Made by a program: the position numbers and the translations under genes. The notes under the pieces were generated by a model. It did not search any database. It had not been told where the DNA came from and saw nothing but the letters and a program-made list of their open reading frames with translations. Of a stretch of DNA of 64,000 bases, positions 1 through 10,760 are shown piece after piece (the first letter of the stretch is position 1; each line of letters opens with the position of its first letter). The DNA lies in NCBI GenBank assembly GCA_026929865.2, contig CM049418.1, positions 7,029,501 to 7,093,500 of the forward strand, in the 5' to 3' direction. Source of the DNA: Hyperoplus lanceolatus. Its lineage: Eukaryota > Chordata > Actinopteri > Uranoscopiformes > Ammodytidae.

Positions 1-1
1 C

Positions 2-300
2 TTTTAGCTTCAGTGCCCCTGACTCCTGGAACAATTTACAGCAACAAAGGAATGCATTCAACCAATTCAGACGATTCAGACATATTATCTTTAATCTGCC
101 AAATTCTACCTGTAACTGTTTTTATTATGCTATATTGTACTTTAACTCAATTCATTTTAATTGCAGCCATTCTACATTACTGTCTAAATGTTTTAAAAAT
201 GATTTATCAGTTGTTTATTGTGATGTATTTGCATTGTGTATGTATTGTTTTTTGCTTTGCATTTGTGACTCGACATTGCAAATAAGGGGTCACCCATCAA
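2..300 (+). mobile_element. LINE-like retroelement 3' fragment
   Basis: In frame 2 the first bases read FSFSAPDSWNNLQ. This resembles the C-terminal tail common to fish LINE reverse transcriptases (FS..APxxWNxL) and matches a second copy near 61.66 kb (FSCSAPNSWNTLQ). The coding part decays within about 100 bases. It is followed by an AT-rich tail ending in ATTG-type short repeats near 295-310, as LINE 3' ends often do. The element is truncated by the window edge. The LINE clade (Rex/L2-like) is a guess. Confidence 0.55.
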
Positions 301-394
301 TTGATTGATTTATGCATTTGAATTTATTTAGAGAATTATTTATTTAAAGAATGATTGATGAACTAACTGGATTTCTTTTTATCTTGTTTCTAAG

Positions 395-1016
395 GTTATC
401 AACCTAATCCCAATGCCCCATCATTCACCATGTTGAATAAATACAAAGCAAGAAAGGATTTGAGCCGTCTATGCATCCTGTCTCAGCCATGCCGTTTTCA
501 AGTTAAGGCACAAATCATAAAACATAACCCGGATAATTTAACAACCACCAAGGGGGAAGTAACAGGTGTGTTGAATCACTGAAATGAAGAGGCAAGGGTT
601 GCACTGTTTATTTTTATTAATTAATTTTAGTTATTTGTTTTATTCCCAAGTCTCTTTATTAGATAATAACTCACTCAATTTTCCCACAACTTTTTCTATT
701 TTTTTCTTCTTTCCCCCCTTCCCCCTTGACAGAATATTGTGCCCCAGCTTTAAAAAGGTTTTCAACGGACATTGGGCCAGCTGGACTCGAACATGCCGTG
801 GACTTGATTTCAGGTGAGGAGACAACTGAGATCTACTTGGTAGTACTAAAAAAAGCAAGATGTTTCTGTGACTGTGCTAAAGTATTCATTCATTTAACTA
901 ACTGAATGAGTACAATCACTAGCTGTTCATTTCTCCTGTTGCTCAAGCTCAGCATTGATTGACACATGAATGAGCAGATGTTTTACCGTCTTTTCTCAGG
1001 TGTTCCTGCAGATTGA
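395..1016 (+). CDS. Unidentified protein, C-terminal exons (partial, start outside window)
   Basis: I do not recognise this gene. Exon A is 395-565 and exon B is 733-813. Exon A follows a pyrimidine tract ending CTAAG and closes at ACAG|GTGTG. Exon B follows a strong tract ending TTGACAG and closes at TTTCAG|GTGAGG. Exon A ends in phase 1 and exon B starts in the matching phase, giving about 84 uninterrupted codons. The peptide includes SQPCRFQVKAQIIKHNPDN and ALKRFSTDIGPAGLEHAVDL. A third acceptor at 998-999 (TTTTCTCAG) opens a piece that adds VPAD and then TGA at 1014-1016, so the protein could end there. Its donor at 1110 (GTAAGTG) suggests transcription continues. The 5' part lies before the window, with a LINE fragment in that intron. 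It could be a decaying gene; identity needs a protein search. Confidence 0.4.
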
Positions 1017-1109
1017 GGGCGTGATTGTGTGGCTGTGTTCGAAGCGGCCTACTAACGTCCTACTCGTACTAAAAGCACCAGTGTGTATCCCCCACAGTGC
1101 AACTGTCGT

Positions 1110-2378
1110 GTAAGTGTCATTTATGAATGTTATGATTTGAATTGAGTGACTGTTAAATAAGGTGTCCTTTGATTTCCTTCCTTGCAGCCTGCAGTCCGGT
1201 TTTCTCCCACCCTTCGTCCTCGCTTCAGAACCTGCACTCAGGATTTTACTATTTAAAGGTTCAATGAGCAACTTTTAAATATTGATATTCTGGCTTGTTG
1301 TTGTTCCGTGTTTTTTTGTGCAGTTATTTCTGTCATTGTGCGCCAATTCATTCACTTTCTCAAATGTTCCCTCCGCTCTCCATTATTAACACATGGCAAT
1401 AGATCTCACCGCTACTTCAGCTTTATTAACGCGTGTGCGCGCGCAGGTCTAAGGCAGGACTAAGCCAGGACTAAGCCAGCACGTCAACTTCCAGGAAGAC
1501 GAAGACTATGGCCTCCTGCCCCCCCACCCTCTCCTTCCTTTATCTCCTACACTTTGTTGTACATTCTGAGGTAGAAGAATTGGTAAGACTTTACAATAAT
1601 GTACACAAAATTGGGGTACCTACTACATGGGTTTTACATTCTGAGGTAGAAGAATTATTAATAACTCACTCCATTATCCCTAATTTTTTTCAAATTTTCA
1701 TCTTTTCCCCACCACACGACTGGCCAAAAGGCAGATGGACACAGACACACGGACAGGGACGGCCGGACAGACAGATGCAGTTCCCTACTCCTGGGTAGTG
1801 ATGGTGAGATGAGGCCCCGTGAATTGATCGAATCTTTCGGGCCAAATGCTTCACCAAAAGGCCTGATCGACAAAGCCCCATTTAACAGCTCATTTAGGAA
1901 TACTGACATCTGCTGGTATGTTACAGTAGTGGCTCTCTGTTATTTTTCCAGTGTGTAAAAATCTCCATTAGAGGTATTTTAAAGCCAGATGAAAAACCTA
2001 ATCTATCCTGATCCTGGTATCTTGATAATAATGATTGTATATAAAAATATAAATTGGTCATTTGTGATATATTGACACATATAATATAATAATAGTATAT
2101 TATAACATAATACATATATAGAGTGTTGGATGAGTAGTGTTTATATACGTTGTTGGATGAGTGGTATTTTTTTATGGATAAATAAACATATGAAGTGCTT
2201 GTGTGACTGGGTTATAACTGGGATTGAGGAAGTTGGCTGGGGGATGGGGAGGTGTTTTCAATGATTTTTATTTAGGAACAAGATTTTCTTGACTGTGTTG
2301 GGGCTGAGGCGATTCCTTCTTTTAGAAACAACTTCCCCAGCCTTTGAAAATACCCGTTCACTTCACGAGGCAGTCACG
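1110..2378. other. No clear gene; short direct repeat
   Basis: There is another possible acceptor at about 1187 (CCTTCCTTGCAG), but no confident reading frame follows. A 21-base segment beginning acattctgaggtagaag occurs at about 1561 and again at about 1636. The remainder is AT-rich and unassigned. Confidence 0.4.
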
Positions 2379-2435
2379 TGACTAAACACAAACGAAGCCC
2401 CGTTTGTCAAACGGGGCCTCGTTTGTGTTTAGTCA
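2379..2435. repeat. 57-bp near-perfect palindrome
   Basis: Arms of 28 bases (2379-2406 and 2408-2435, beginning tgactaaacacaaacga) are inverted copies with one mismatch and a single central base. The palindrome is GC-rich in the middle. It lies just before the exon-like segment at 2509. It may be a transposon end-to-end junction or a cruciform-prone site. Confidence 0.85.
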
Positions 2436-2508
2436 GGTGGTGCTGTGACAAACGATACAGGCCTCGAGACAGGCTTCATGTGGACACGCCCCCCTTTGCT
2501 CGACACAG

Positions 2509-3956
2509 GCTTCGGGGCTTCCGTGTCGGACGTAACATCACTACTCCTGGGCACATCCACCACCCTCCTTCCACTCCCTCCACCCCACACTACCCTTCCC
2601 CTGGGTTCGCCTATCAAGCCCAGTCTCAAGCCCAACGTCTGGGTCCAACCAACAGTGCTCCAGACCAGAATCAGGTGAGAGAAAAAGATTCTAATGTGGT
2701 TCTTCACATGTTAAGGAATCTGGTCTTACTTGCAATGCGCCCAAAAAATGCTTTAAAGTTTCAATGTGTAGTATTGTGTTGTATTGGAATTTTGCAAAAT
2801 AGACTACATTCTACAATCCTTTTATTTTCCATTTAAAAAGGAAAATGGGCTTTATAAAACAGCCCCCACTGTACTTGAGAAAAAATGTAATCCTACTGTT
2901 TTGCGTCTAATCTGCTTGAAATATTTACTTTTTGTATCTCTTTCAGATAAGCTGCAGAGGATGCCTAACCTTGTCGGGGCTCCCAGTGTTTCCATTCCAA
3001 CCAATCCAGTGCTTCCCTCCTTCCCTCAATTTGCAGGTGAATAGGTTTTTAACTCATAGATATAGTTTAGCTTTGCCAGTTGATTACTTGCATTGAGACA
3101 ATATTTTTGTCCGTAATGCATTTTTTTTCTGAAATGTTTCTGAAAAAAAATCACAAAATTGACAAGTGGTTTAAAAATAAAATTAAAAAAAATGCCTGCA
3201 GTGTCTTTTCTTGACACTAGCAGAAGTCAGTCCACTAATTCTACTTTTTCTTGTCTTGTTCACCCCAAAACAGTCCCCTCCCCAGGCCAGCTGCAGAACA
3301 CCTAATAGCCAACGCCTACATCCGTCCTGCACATAAAGGGCTCCAGCTCCCTCTGTGGGATCCCTCTGCGCAGTAAAATGTCGCCCACTTCCACCCTGAT
3401 GTCCACGCCAAGGTGGCCCAACCAGCGAAAAGGTAACGCTAGACATTCAACCAATACACACAAACGGAAATTTAAAGTTTTATTTTTATTTTTTTTAAAC
3501 AATTGCTGTTTATATTGTGTAATGCTTGAGTTATTCATTGTGTATTTTCAAATTAACCAACCACCAAATCAAGAAGAGGTGCACTGACTTTTTTTTAATG
3601 TACTTTATTGTAGGGTCATGTATTAATCTAAGTTACTTTTTTACATTTACAACATCCTACCAATTTCTTTATTCAAACAATTTAAATGAAAGAACAAAAA
3701 ACAATAAAAAAATATATTTATATACACCCACATACATATGCATCAGTACACATATACTCATAACCCCCTTTTTTTTTCCAATGTCTGCTTTCTTAGTTTG
3801 CACCAGATGTGAGAATGCTACATTGGAACCTTTTTTATTCCAGGTTCAGTTCTTTTATACCTGTCCAAAAAAAAAATCATCAAATTTTAGATCTAACTTT
3901 TCTTTCTTTTTCCCGCAGTTTACAAAGAGCTTGTCCAGCCTCTGTGCCCTTCATGA
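2509..3956 (+). pseudogene. Exon-like segments of uncertain status downstream of the unknown gene
   Basis: Four segments have plausible splice borders on the plus strand: 2509-2674 (ends AATCAG|GTGAGA), 2946-3036 (after CTCTTTCAG, ends TTTGCAG|GTGAAT), 3274-3432 (after CCAAAACAG, ends GAAAAG|GTAACG) and 3919-3956 or beyond (after TTTCCCGCAG). The second reads DKLQRMPNLVGAPSVSIPTN in the frame continuing from phase 1. It joins the third as AVPSPGQLQNT, followed by two stops (TAATAG). The same frame then stays open to the fourth segment, which ends YKELVQPLCPS and a stop. This may be a broken low-complexity Pro/Ser protein, a real gene ending at QLQNT, or chance. No product is claimed. Confidence 0.25.
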
Positions 3957-4595
3957 CAGCAATTGGAGAGACCGTTGCTACTGATGAACGACTGAACCGG
4001 TGATGTAGTGCAGTCGGGTAACTCACTAGAACCTCAATATATACAGCCCCGGAAAAAATAAAGAGACCAGTCTGGATTTTTCTTAAATCTTCATCTCTAC
4101 ATTACTTGATGGAAATGCTCTAAATGATATTTATTGTGAATTTGGTAGAAATGTTGTCAGTGTTTATATTATAAAATTGTTAATTTTACCCAAACATATG
4201 CCTCTAAAGAGTAAAACAAGACTAAATATTTGCAGTGGTCTCTTAATTTTTTCCAGAGCTGTAAATGTTATTTGGGACCTTTTGAATGGGTTCGATAAGG
4301 TAACTTTGAAACAGACACCCTGCAAAGCCCCCCCCCTTTTTTTACCTTTTATTTATACAGGTAAATCCTATTGAGACCTGAGACTCTTGAATCAGTCCCT
4401 GTTGATTTGGTCTAATTTATACAAGCAAGACATTAACATATACAAGACATGTATACATAGTTATTAATGGAATTGTATTAATACTTTTTTAAAAGTGTAT
4501 CTTGACCAACAGGAAATGTGTGAAACTGTGTGCATATAACACTTTTAAATTGTTCAACTACCTCTTTTCTTGTTGCACTTTGTATAACTTAAGAT

Positions 4596-6165
4596 CAGTG
4601 TTTCCCCCAGGAAATGTCTTAGTCAAGGTGGTCACTGTCAAGCCGTACAGGAGGCGCGGCGCAACGCGCCTCGGCGAACATTTTGGGGGTATTTTGCTCA
4701 AAGATGCCAATGCGCACTAAAGAAATAGTTCTGTTTATTTGAATGACACTGACCTTACAGTTGTGCAATTTTGTTTGCTGTGTGCACATTTTGTGCAAAC
4801 ATGCTGACAAAAAAAATACAATTAAAGAAATTCTACTGTTTTGGTGCAATACCATGCAGACACACTAAATAAAAATAATGGACCATACACTTAACATGTG
4901 TATGCACATCAAAGTGCTTTTTAAAGTTCCTTTTTGGATGGGGGGCTGTTGTGAGATTATTGTGGACAACTGTGATGCGATTAATTCATATATGGTTATT
5001 ATTAGCCTACTTGCTTGATTTCTTTTTAAATACAGAGGTTATTGGTTGTTTTGGAACATGTATTTACAAATTTAAAACAAAAAATAAAGCAGCATTTAAA
5101 ATTCAGAAAAATTAATCTTGTCGGCCTACACAAGCATGCTGTTTGAAAAATAATTCAATTATTATAATATAATGTGTTTTTCCCTTAAAATGACTAATGC
5201 ATTTCAAAGACAGTTACAGTGTGGCACTTCTGTAAACTTACTGAAAGGTGCCTGGGCCATCACTCTCATGCATGTATCAGACTTTTCTCTGCGCTGTATG
5301 AGCCGATAAGTTGTGTTGCCACGGTGATGTGGAGTCTTAAACTAGTCTAGCTTTGCAGTAGCTTTGCAGAGCACTTCTTTCTGTTCAGCTAAATATCCCC
5401 ATAGAACCGCACTGCGTTTATTATCGCCACCGGTTAAATGTCGGTTTGCTGCTGCTCGTTTACTCTTCCGCGTACATGCCGTAGTCACGCGCAGCGCGGC
5501 ACGGTCGCGCGCGCAGAGCCCCCGACACAGAGCAGCTGATAGTCTGAGCAGAGAGAAACGCTTGGAGACATATGTGCACATTTATTTACCCCAAATCACG
5601 GCCTTTCGCGCATTTCTGACCATGAACAATCACACATCGCGCTTGCTAGTACATTAATTGTGCAGCACTAAAAATAAAAAAATTAAAGATTTAATTTTTT
5701 TTTTTTTTTTTTGGTCGGTCAGTTGTCAAGGCGGGGGAGTAGGGTCCAGCTGCAGCCCCGGAGACAAGTTACCCTGGCGTGACAACGACACCCAGGCGTG
5801 ACGGAAGTAACTGTGGTGTGACGGACGTGATTTTTGACTATTTAGCTTCCATGACATGTCTGCTATGTCACTAACCCTAACCACCCAACTGTGATGCCTG
5901 AACCTAATCGCCAAAACAATATAAAAAACACAAACTTAGTATCGGTCTGCTGTCTTGTTATTGTTTGACGTGACGTACTCAAGATGGCCGCCGCCGTGTT
6001 CCGTCAATGTTCTATCTATATTCTAACCTCTCCCGTCACACCACGGTTACTTCCGTTACGCCTGGGTGTCGTTGTCACGCCAGGGTGCTTGTCTCCGGGG
6101 CTGCAGCTGGATACTGGTTTTGCTAAGGCGGCCGCCTTAACTATAAAGCGCTGGGGGAAACACTG
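4596..6165. mobile_element. hAT-like non-autonomous DNA transposon with intact ends
   Basis: The element starts CAGTGTTTCCCCCAG and ends with its exact 15-base reverse complement at 6151-6165. It is flanked on both sides by ttaagat (4589-4595 and 6166-6172), a 7-base match consistent with the roughly 8-bp target duplications of hAT elements, whose ends also often begin CAG. Inside are a GC-rich CpG segment at about 5400-5530, a long poly-T run at about 5697-5712 and a nested fold-back at 5745-6112. The open frames here, the longest 97 codons at 5364-5657, look like nothing known and are not called genes. No transposase motif was seen, so it was presumably mobilised in trans. Confidence 0.8.
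5745..6112. repeat. Nested fold-back (inverted repeat) element
   Basis: The arms are about 80 bases (about 5745-5825 and 6031-6112) and are inverted copies. Both contain tccagctgcag, a stretch around tgtctccgggg, and gtgtcgttgtcacgcc in opposite orientation. The 205-base loop carries aagatggccgcc, a YY1-like motif. The fold-back lies entirely inside the hAT-like element, so it either inserted into it or forms its core. Confidence 0.8.
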
Positions 6166-6693
6166 TTAAGATATTTTGATTTGATGTTTACTAATGTTTT
6201 CACTTGTTTCACATTTTATTTGATGGACTTCCAGTTTGGGGATACAATTTTTTTTTAATTGTTTGGGAGATTTTGTAGCATAATGTATTACCTGCTTGTT
6301 TCTTGTAATATTTGACTTGTGTTTTTGAATGACTGTTACTACATTCTATATAATCCTGACACTATGATGGACTGAATGAATAAGTTTCAATAAAACATGA
6401 TGAAATAATGATTTGCCTCTGTATATTTCTTCCTATCTTTGACACCCATTAATTTATCATTTGGTTGTTCTTCCAATACTTTGAACCAGAATGATAAACT
6501 TCTTACACACACACATCAACTAAACTTTCCATAACTATTTGAGCTCTATTCTGAAGGTGTTTGTTCATATTTATGATCTTTTGAGGGTTGTGCCCATTTG
6601 GAATTAGGGGTACGGTTATGCAAATTTAGGGGGTGGGATTATGCAAATTTTGAACCAGGGTTACGCCCATTTTGAGCATTTAAAATCCAATAT
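6166..6693. other. AT-rich spacer, no gene seen
   Basis: A near-repeat containing ttatgcaaattt appears twice around 6616-6650, followed by related pieces mentioning gcccattt. Nothing else is recognisable. Confidence 0.4.
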
Positions 6694-6978
6694 CCAAATC
6701 AAAAAGATAAATACGACCGAAAAAACAGTCCTAGTGTGTGGAGCAATAGCTCAGGTAGTAAATGCGTGCACTGCCGGGCCCAGGATTTGTGGTTCACATC
6801 CCGGGATTTGGGGTTTCGGGCTGGGATTTAGCAGCTTTGGACCGAAATACTCAAAAATTGCCAAGAGTGGGACTGGAACACAAACCTCTGGGTTGGGCAT
6901 TGTGCTGTCTTACTGCCTGAGCTATTGCTCCTTCATACAAATATCAAATTTTCGGTCGTATTTATATTTTTGATTTGG
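6694..6978. repeat. Fold-back element with two opposed tRNA-like promoter units
   Basis: The outer arms begin ccaaatcaaaaa and share taaatacgaccgaaaa in inverted orientation. Moving inward, the left arm has an A-box-like tagctcaggtag (6747-6758) and a B-box-like ggttcacatcc (6791-6801). The right arm has the A-box-like motif on the minus strand (6914-6925, read tagctcaggcag) with a B-box-like sequence near 6876-6890. These are the internal RNA polymerase III promoter elements of tRNA-derived SINEs. Two such units face each other in one fold-back. No intact cloverleaf was verified. Confidence 0.6.
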
Positions 6979-7911
6979 ACTTTGGCGTTGAAAAGCTACA
7001 AGACAGAAGTTTCATACCCTGGAAAGGCAAAAGTCACAGCATGAAAGAATCGACAGTACAATGCATGAGATTTTGAGTCTTGGATATTGTGTGAAACTGA
7101 AATGGAATGGTATAAATGAGTTCAACCTTTGGATATGAAGAACGGTGGAAGGTATATCTGGACTTTATCAGAAGTTTCATTTTGTTACGAACATATTCTC
7201 GTAGGAAGACACTTGTATGTTGTATGTCCTTTAAATGGACCTCGAGTCTCTTGAATAGAGTTAATTGATTGAAATGTGTTATGTTGCTATACAAAGACCT
7301 CAGGTAGAGGTACTTCTCAAATGTTCTGTGATAAACATTTAAAACGTCCAATTAATTACAGGCAAAATAATTTAGCCAAAATATAACTGAAATGTTCATT
7401 TTAATATAACCTTCAGTTCCATAAGCCATTTTATGGACATTTGGGTTTTCAATTTATAACTAATTAGGCTGTGTTTTAACCTCAGTTTATTTATTAACCC
7501 TTTAATTCACTGAATATTATTTTTACTCATACTCTGCCTCCTAAGGCCATTTTACATTAATTGATATCTATATAAAAAAATAATAATAACTAAATAATTA
7601 ATTCATTCATTAACTGTTTTTTTAATAACTTTCCTTTTCAACTTCAGTCCTCATGTCACTCCTATTTTTTAATGAAAAAAAAAGAAAAATTAATAAGCAA
7701 ATCTTATTTATTGTTTCACTTAATGATAAATATATTCTCATGTATTCTTTGACACACAGGCACGCACGCACACACACACACACATAAACACTGCCCTCTG
7801 GTGGCTGAAGAAGTTCACTGCAGCGCATTTGAGTCTGAGCTGCATCTTTAAACATGGCGGCCATTGCGAGGACTGAGCCCATGGGACTGAGCCGTCTCTT
7901 CCTAAATCACC
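6979..7911. other. No gene seen; short (CA)n and a CTCF-like core
   Basis: AT-rich DNA with a short CA run at about 7767-7783. On the minus strand, 7793-7804 reads CCACCAGAGGGC, which agrees with the CTCF core consensus. No coding support. Confidence 0.4.
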
Positions 7912-9092
7912 TTAACCTTCCTCCTGTGTTAACTTTCTGCTACCATCCATGGTGTTAGCGGGTCGGTTTCGACCCGTGTCTGAAATCAGCTGTAAAAAAC
8001 ACTAAAACAATTATCTATCATCTAATTTGTTTCTCATCTCTTGGGTACCTTGTTAGGCTTCCTTATCCATGAGAATATTGTTTTTAATATTTTTGGTGTA
8101 GACGGCTGGGCCTTTTTTTTTATCAGTATGCGACTCAATTTCAATTAAATAAATGGTAAAATTAACCTTTAGAGAATAATTTAAATACATATTTGGTTGT
8201 TGTGTTACCTTATTATTACTGAGGGGTATGAGAACACATGTCTTAACTAAATTTGTTTTTTTTATTTGTTCATATTAATATTATTGACCTTTTTAACTTC
8301 TATGGTGTTACTGGTCAATTACGATCCATAAATATTTATTTCAGAAAAGAGCAAAACAACTTTTATTTCAGCATTATACAAACACTCAATGAAAACCAGA
8401 ACAAGTCACAACACAAAATATAGATTTGTAAGGTGAAATAAACAACAACCAATCAACAAATCAAACCAATCGAAATCAATTACTAGCTCCAAAACTATAA
8501 AAAAAAAAAACAGAGTAAAAGTCTCTGTGTGCATTTGTATGTGTGTGTGTACAGATGTGTGACAAAAAGCAACACTTTTAGTGTTATTTGCAGAAATATT
8601 TCTTGCAGGTAAAGCACAATCCGTTTATCTTTCTGTCCTTAGTGCTTCGGCAGACCTGACACCTCTTATTTTTAGAATCAGGTGGCCATTTTCACCAAAA
8701 ACATGATCCAGAACTTGGCTCACTGTATATCTCCTCATTTTTGAATACTGCAAATAGGAGATGTGCACTCTGCAAGTCACCAACTCTATACTGAATTGAC
8801 CTCACATGTCTGGATATGCCCGTCTGTTTGTTTCCCTTTCATGCAGGTATAAGGGCAAAACAAGTCAAAATGAGAACCCCCCCAGAGCTCACATGATTGG
8901 GAGAGGAGCTGACTGTCATTGTGTTGGCTGACAGTGCACTTATGATTTCAGTTTTAAATTTTATTTTATTGAAATAGAGGTTCCTGACAAAGTCAAGAAA
9001 TCTTGATGCAATAAACAAAATGTAAGTGGTTCTTTTATGCATTTGAAATTCAAAACGGGTCGGTGGCGACCCTAACACGAGAGGAAGGTTAA
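7912..9092 (-). mobile_element. piggyBac-like transposon remnant
   Basis: TTAA stands at both borders (7912-7915 and 9089-9092), as expected for piggyBac target sites. The termini are inverted repeats, CCTTCCTC at each end followed by TGTTA, with gggtcg further in on both sides. On the minus strand at about 8595-8675 the translation contains CQVCRSTKDRKINGLCFTC and then YFC. This matches the Cys-rich C-terminal domain of piggyBac transposases by pattern. The DDD catalytic region is absent or unreadable and no long frame survives, so the copy is internally deleted and dead. Confidence 0.75.
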
Positions 9093-9440
9093 AAAGGTAA
9101 AATAAAATGTAAAGACCCTAGTAACAGGAGTCAGTGTTAATGTGAATGTTGTCTGCTTCTCTTTCTCAGTGTTTCTGAGGTGGATTTCTCCGGCGCTCCC
9201 TCCCGGCCGGCTCAGCAGACCAGCTGGAAATAATTACGATGATTATTAAAAGAAACATTTGAAACTGAATCACAGTAACACATAAAACAACAACATGACA
9301 ACCTGGTCTGTTTGCATCTGTATATTTCCCCTATAATACCAACTAGAACTTAAATGACTTAAATTTCGGATTATATTGTCCATTAATTAGTCCAATCTCA
9401 TTCTCTGTACGCTCACCCAACCCAGTTAATAACGTCGTTT

Positions 9441-9508
9441 GAGCCGTCTTGCTCAGACCTGCGCAATTATGGCGCGTCATAATTGCGCAGGTCTGAGTAA
9501 GACGGCTC
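9441..9508. repeat. 68-bp hairpin-forming palindrome
   Basis: Arms 9441-9471 and 9478-9508 are 31-base inverted copies with one mismatch, separated by a 6-base loop (gcgcgt). The sequence is GC-balanced within AT-rich DNA. It could be a transposon junction or a structured RNA precursor. Confidence 0.85.
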
Positions 9509-9539
9509 CTCCTGATATTTTATAATTCTGTCATCATAT

Positions 9540-9665
9540 AACACACACAAAATGATTTTGAGACACTTGGAACCAAACATAAGATTAGAATATATTTGTA
9601 AATTAAGTTGTGGGCCCTGCTGCTGCGGCTCTTTCACAGCTAGAAACTAAAAAAAATACGTCATA
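9540..9665. mobile_element. Internal fragment of a MITE family shared with the nr4a2 intron
   Basis: The stretch around ttgagacacttggaacc through gtgggccctgctgctg closely parallels the middle of the element at 43941-44270 (ttgaggcacctggaatt ... gtgggccctgatgctg). The ends of the family are not obvious here. Confidence 0.5.
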
Positions 9666-9805
9666 TGCCACTGTATGTTGTATGGTGTCCACTAGTATGG
9701 TGAGCCTAAAGTATATTTAAAGCGAGGGAAATCTAGAGTTAACACGGTAAAAATCAACGCGATAAAACGTAGTGTTGTGGTGTTAACACGTTAGGTTTCG
9801 CCGTC

Positions 9806-10331
9806 AGACTTGACACATTGTCAATGATCTACTGATGAGATAGGCCTAGCATGTGATGCTTACTGCTACCTCATTAAAATCAATCACTATGCTTGCAAAG
9901 TAACTCATCAATAGACTGTAGGAGCCATATTCATTTATTCAGCTATGTTCATGTGTTGTGCTCCATACCACTAGGGGGCTGTATTGTATCGTGTGTGTGG
10001 CAGAGGTTACGTGGGGTCATTTAACCCGAGGAAACGGAGAAACAGGTGTTGTTGATTGGGAAGCAAACAGTTTTTCGACTGCGCACTTTGTGTGATAGCG
10101 ATCCGCAATTCGTTTTGTTTTTTGTGTTACTGAAGTGTGATCGGTTAACTTTATTGCCGGTGAATGGATTTATAAAGGAAAATAAATCTGCCGTATTGTT
10201 GTCAAACTTAACTCCCGTTTGTTACTGAACGAACGCACGACTAAACAATCCACATTAACAACCAACTAGTGGCTTCCAATAGGGCTTAGCCGCTACAATA
10301 GATAATCGATAATGTGTCAAGTTTCCTATCA
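9806..10331. mobile_element. MITE with TTGACACATTGTCA ends, split by an insertion
   Basis: The left end ttgacacattgtcaatgatc is matched in inverted orientation near 10310-10331 (gataatgtgtcaagtttcctat). The internal part (tgatgcttactgctacctc, aatcaatcact) parallels the intact copy at 11684-11861. Between about 9930 and 10290 there is extra, unrelated DNA. That DNA carries CCACTAGGGGGC (9968-9979), a CTCF-like core. Confidence 0.6.
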
Positions 10332-10368
10332 CTAGTAGAAATAAGTAAGAATCTACAAAAATACTCAC

Positions 10369-10735
10369 CTGTAGCTGGCGTTGAACTGAACACACTCCTC
10401 ATCCATTAACACTGGGCGAAGTGCCATGCCCTTTGGTGGAGATTTTAAGCATTACATCGCAGTGCGCTCACATCCACCACAGTGAAAGCAGCAATACGCT
10501 CGCCACAAATACGACATAACGCGGGGTTTAATGTGCAAACTAAAATAACCCCATGATAAGTAAGGTTATCCTTCTATCAAATTCACACACCTCACTACTT
10601 ACAAGCAAATATTTAACCGAGGCTCGTAGTGAAGTCAACTTGCACTGTAAAATGTAAACTAACGCTGTTTCCTGTTTACATTCAGACTGGTCCGTCACTG
10701 AAAAGGGTCCCACTGGAAACAATGACCAAAGCTGA
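10369..10735 (-). pseudogene. Duplicated promoter/exon-like module, copy A
   Basis: Read on the minus strand, 10735-10603 leads to a donor (GTAAGTAG at 10602), and 10414-10369 is an exon-like piece ending AGCTACAG|GTGAGTA. The second piece reads VLMDEECVQFNASYR. The 10426-10730 part is repeated at 13746-14058, and the exon-like piece is repeated at 11891-11980. A 60-codon frame (10540-10722) starting MFPVGPFSVTDQSE is conserved between the copies, but it runs through the donor and may be untranslated. I do not recognise the parent gene. Confidence 0.35.
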
Positions 10736-10760
10736 TTTTTAGGTAGATATTTCCTTCAGA

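Noticed and set aside
1000-1260. Additional coding exons of the unknown gene at 1000-1109 and 1188-1260
   Set aside because: The in-phase reading meets a stop at 1014-1016; the frame that stays open requires a different phase from the preceding exon.
5364-5657. 97-codon frame in the CpG-rich part of the hAT-like element
   Set aside because: Antisense frame of similar length, no known motif, lies inside a transposon; not called as a gene.
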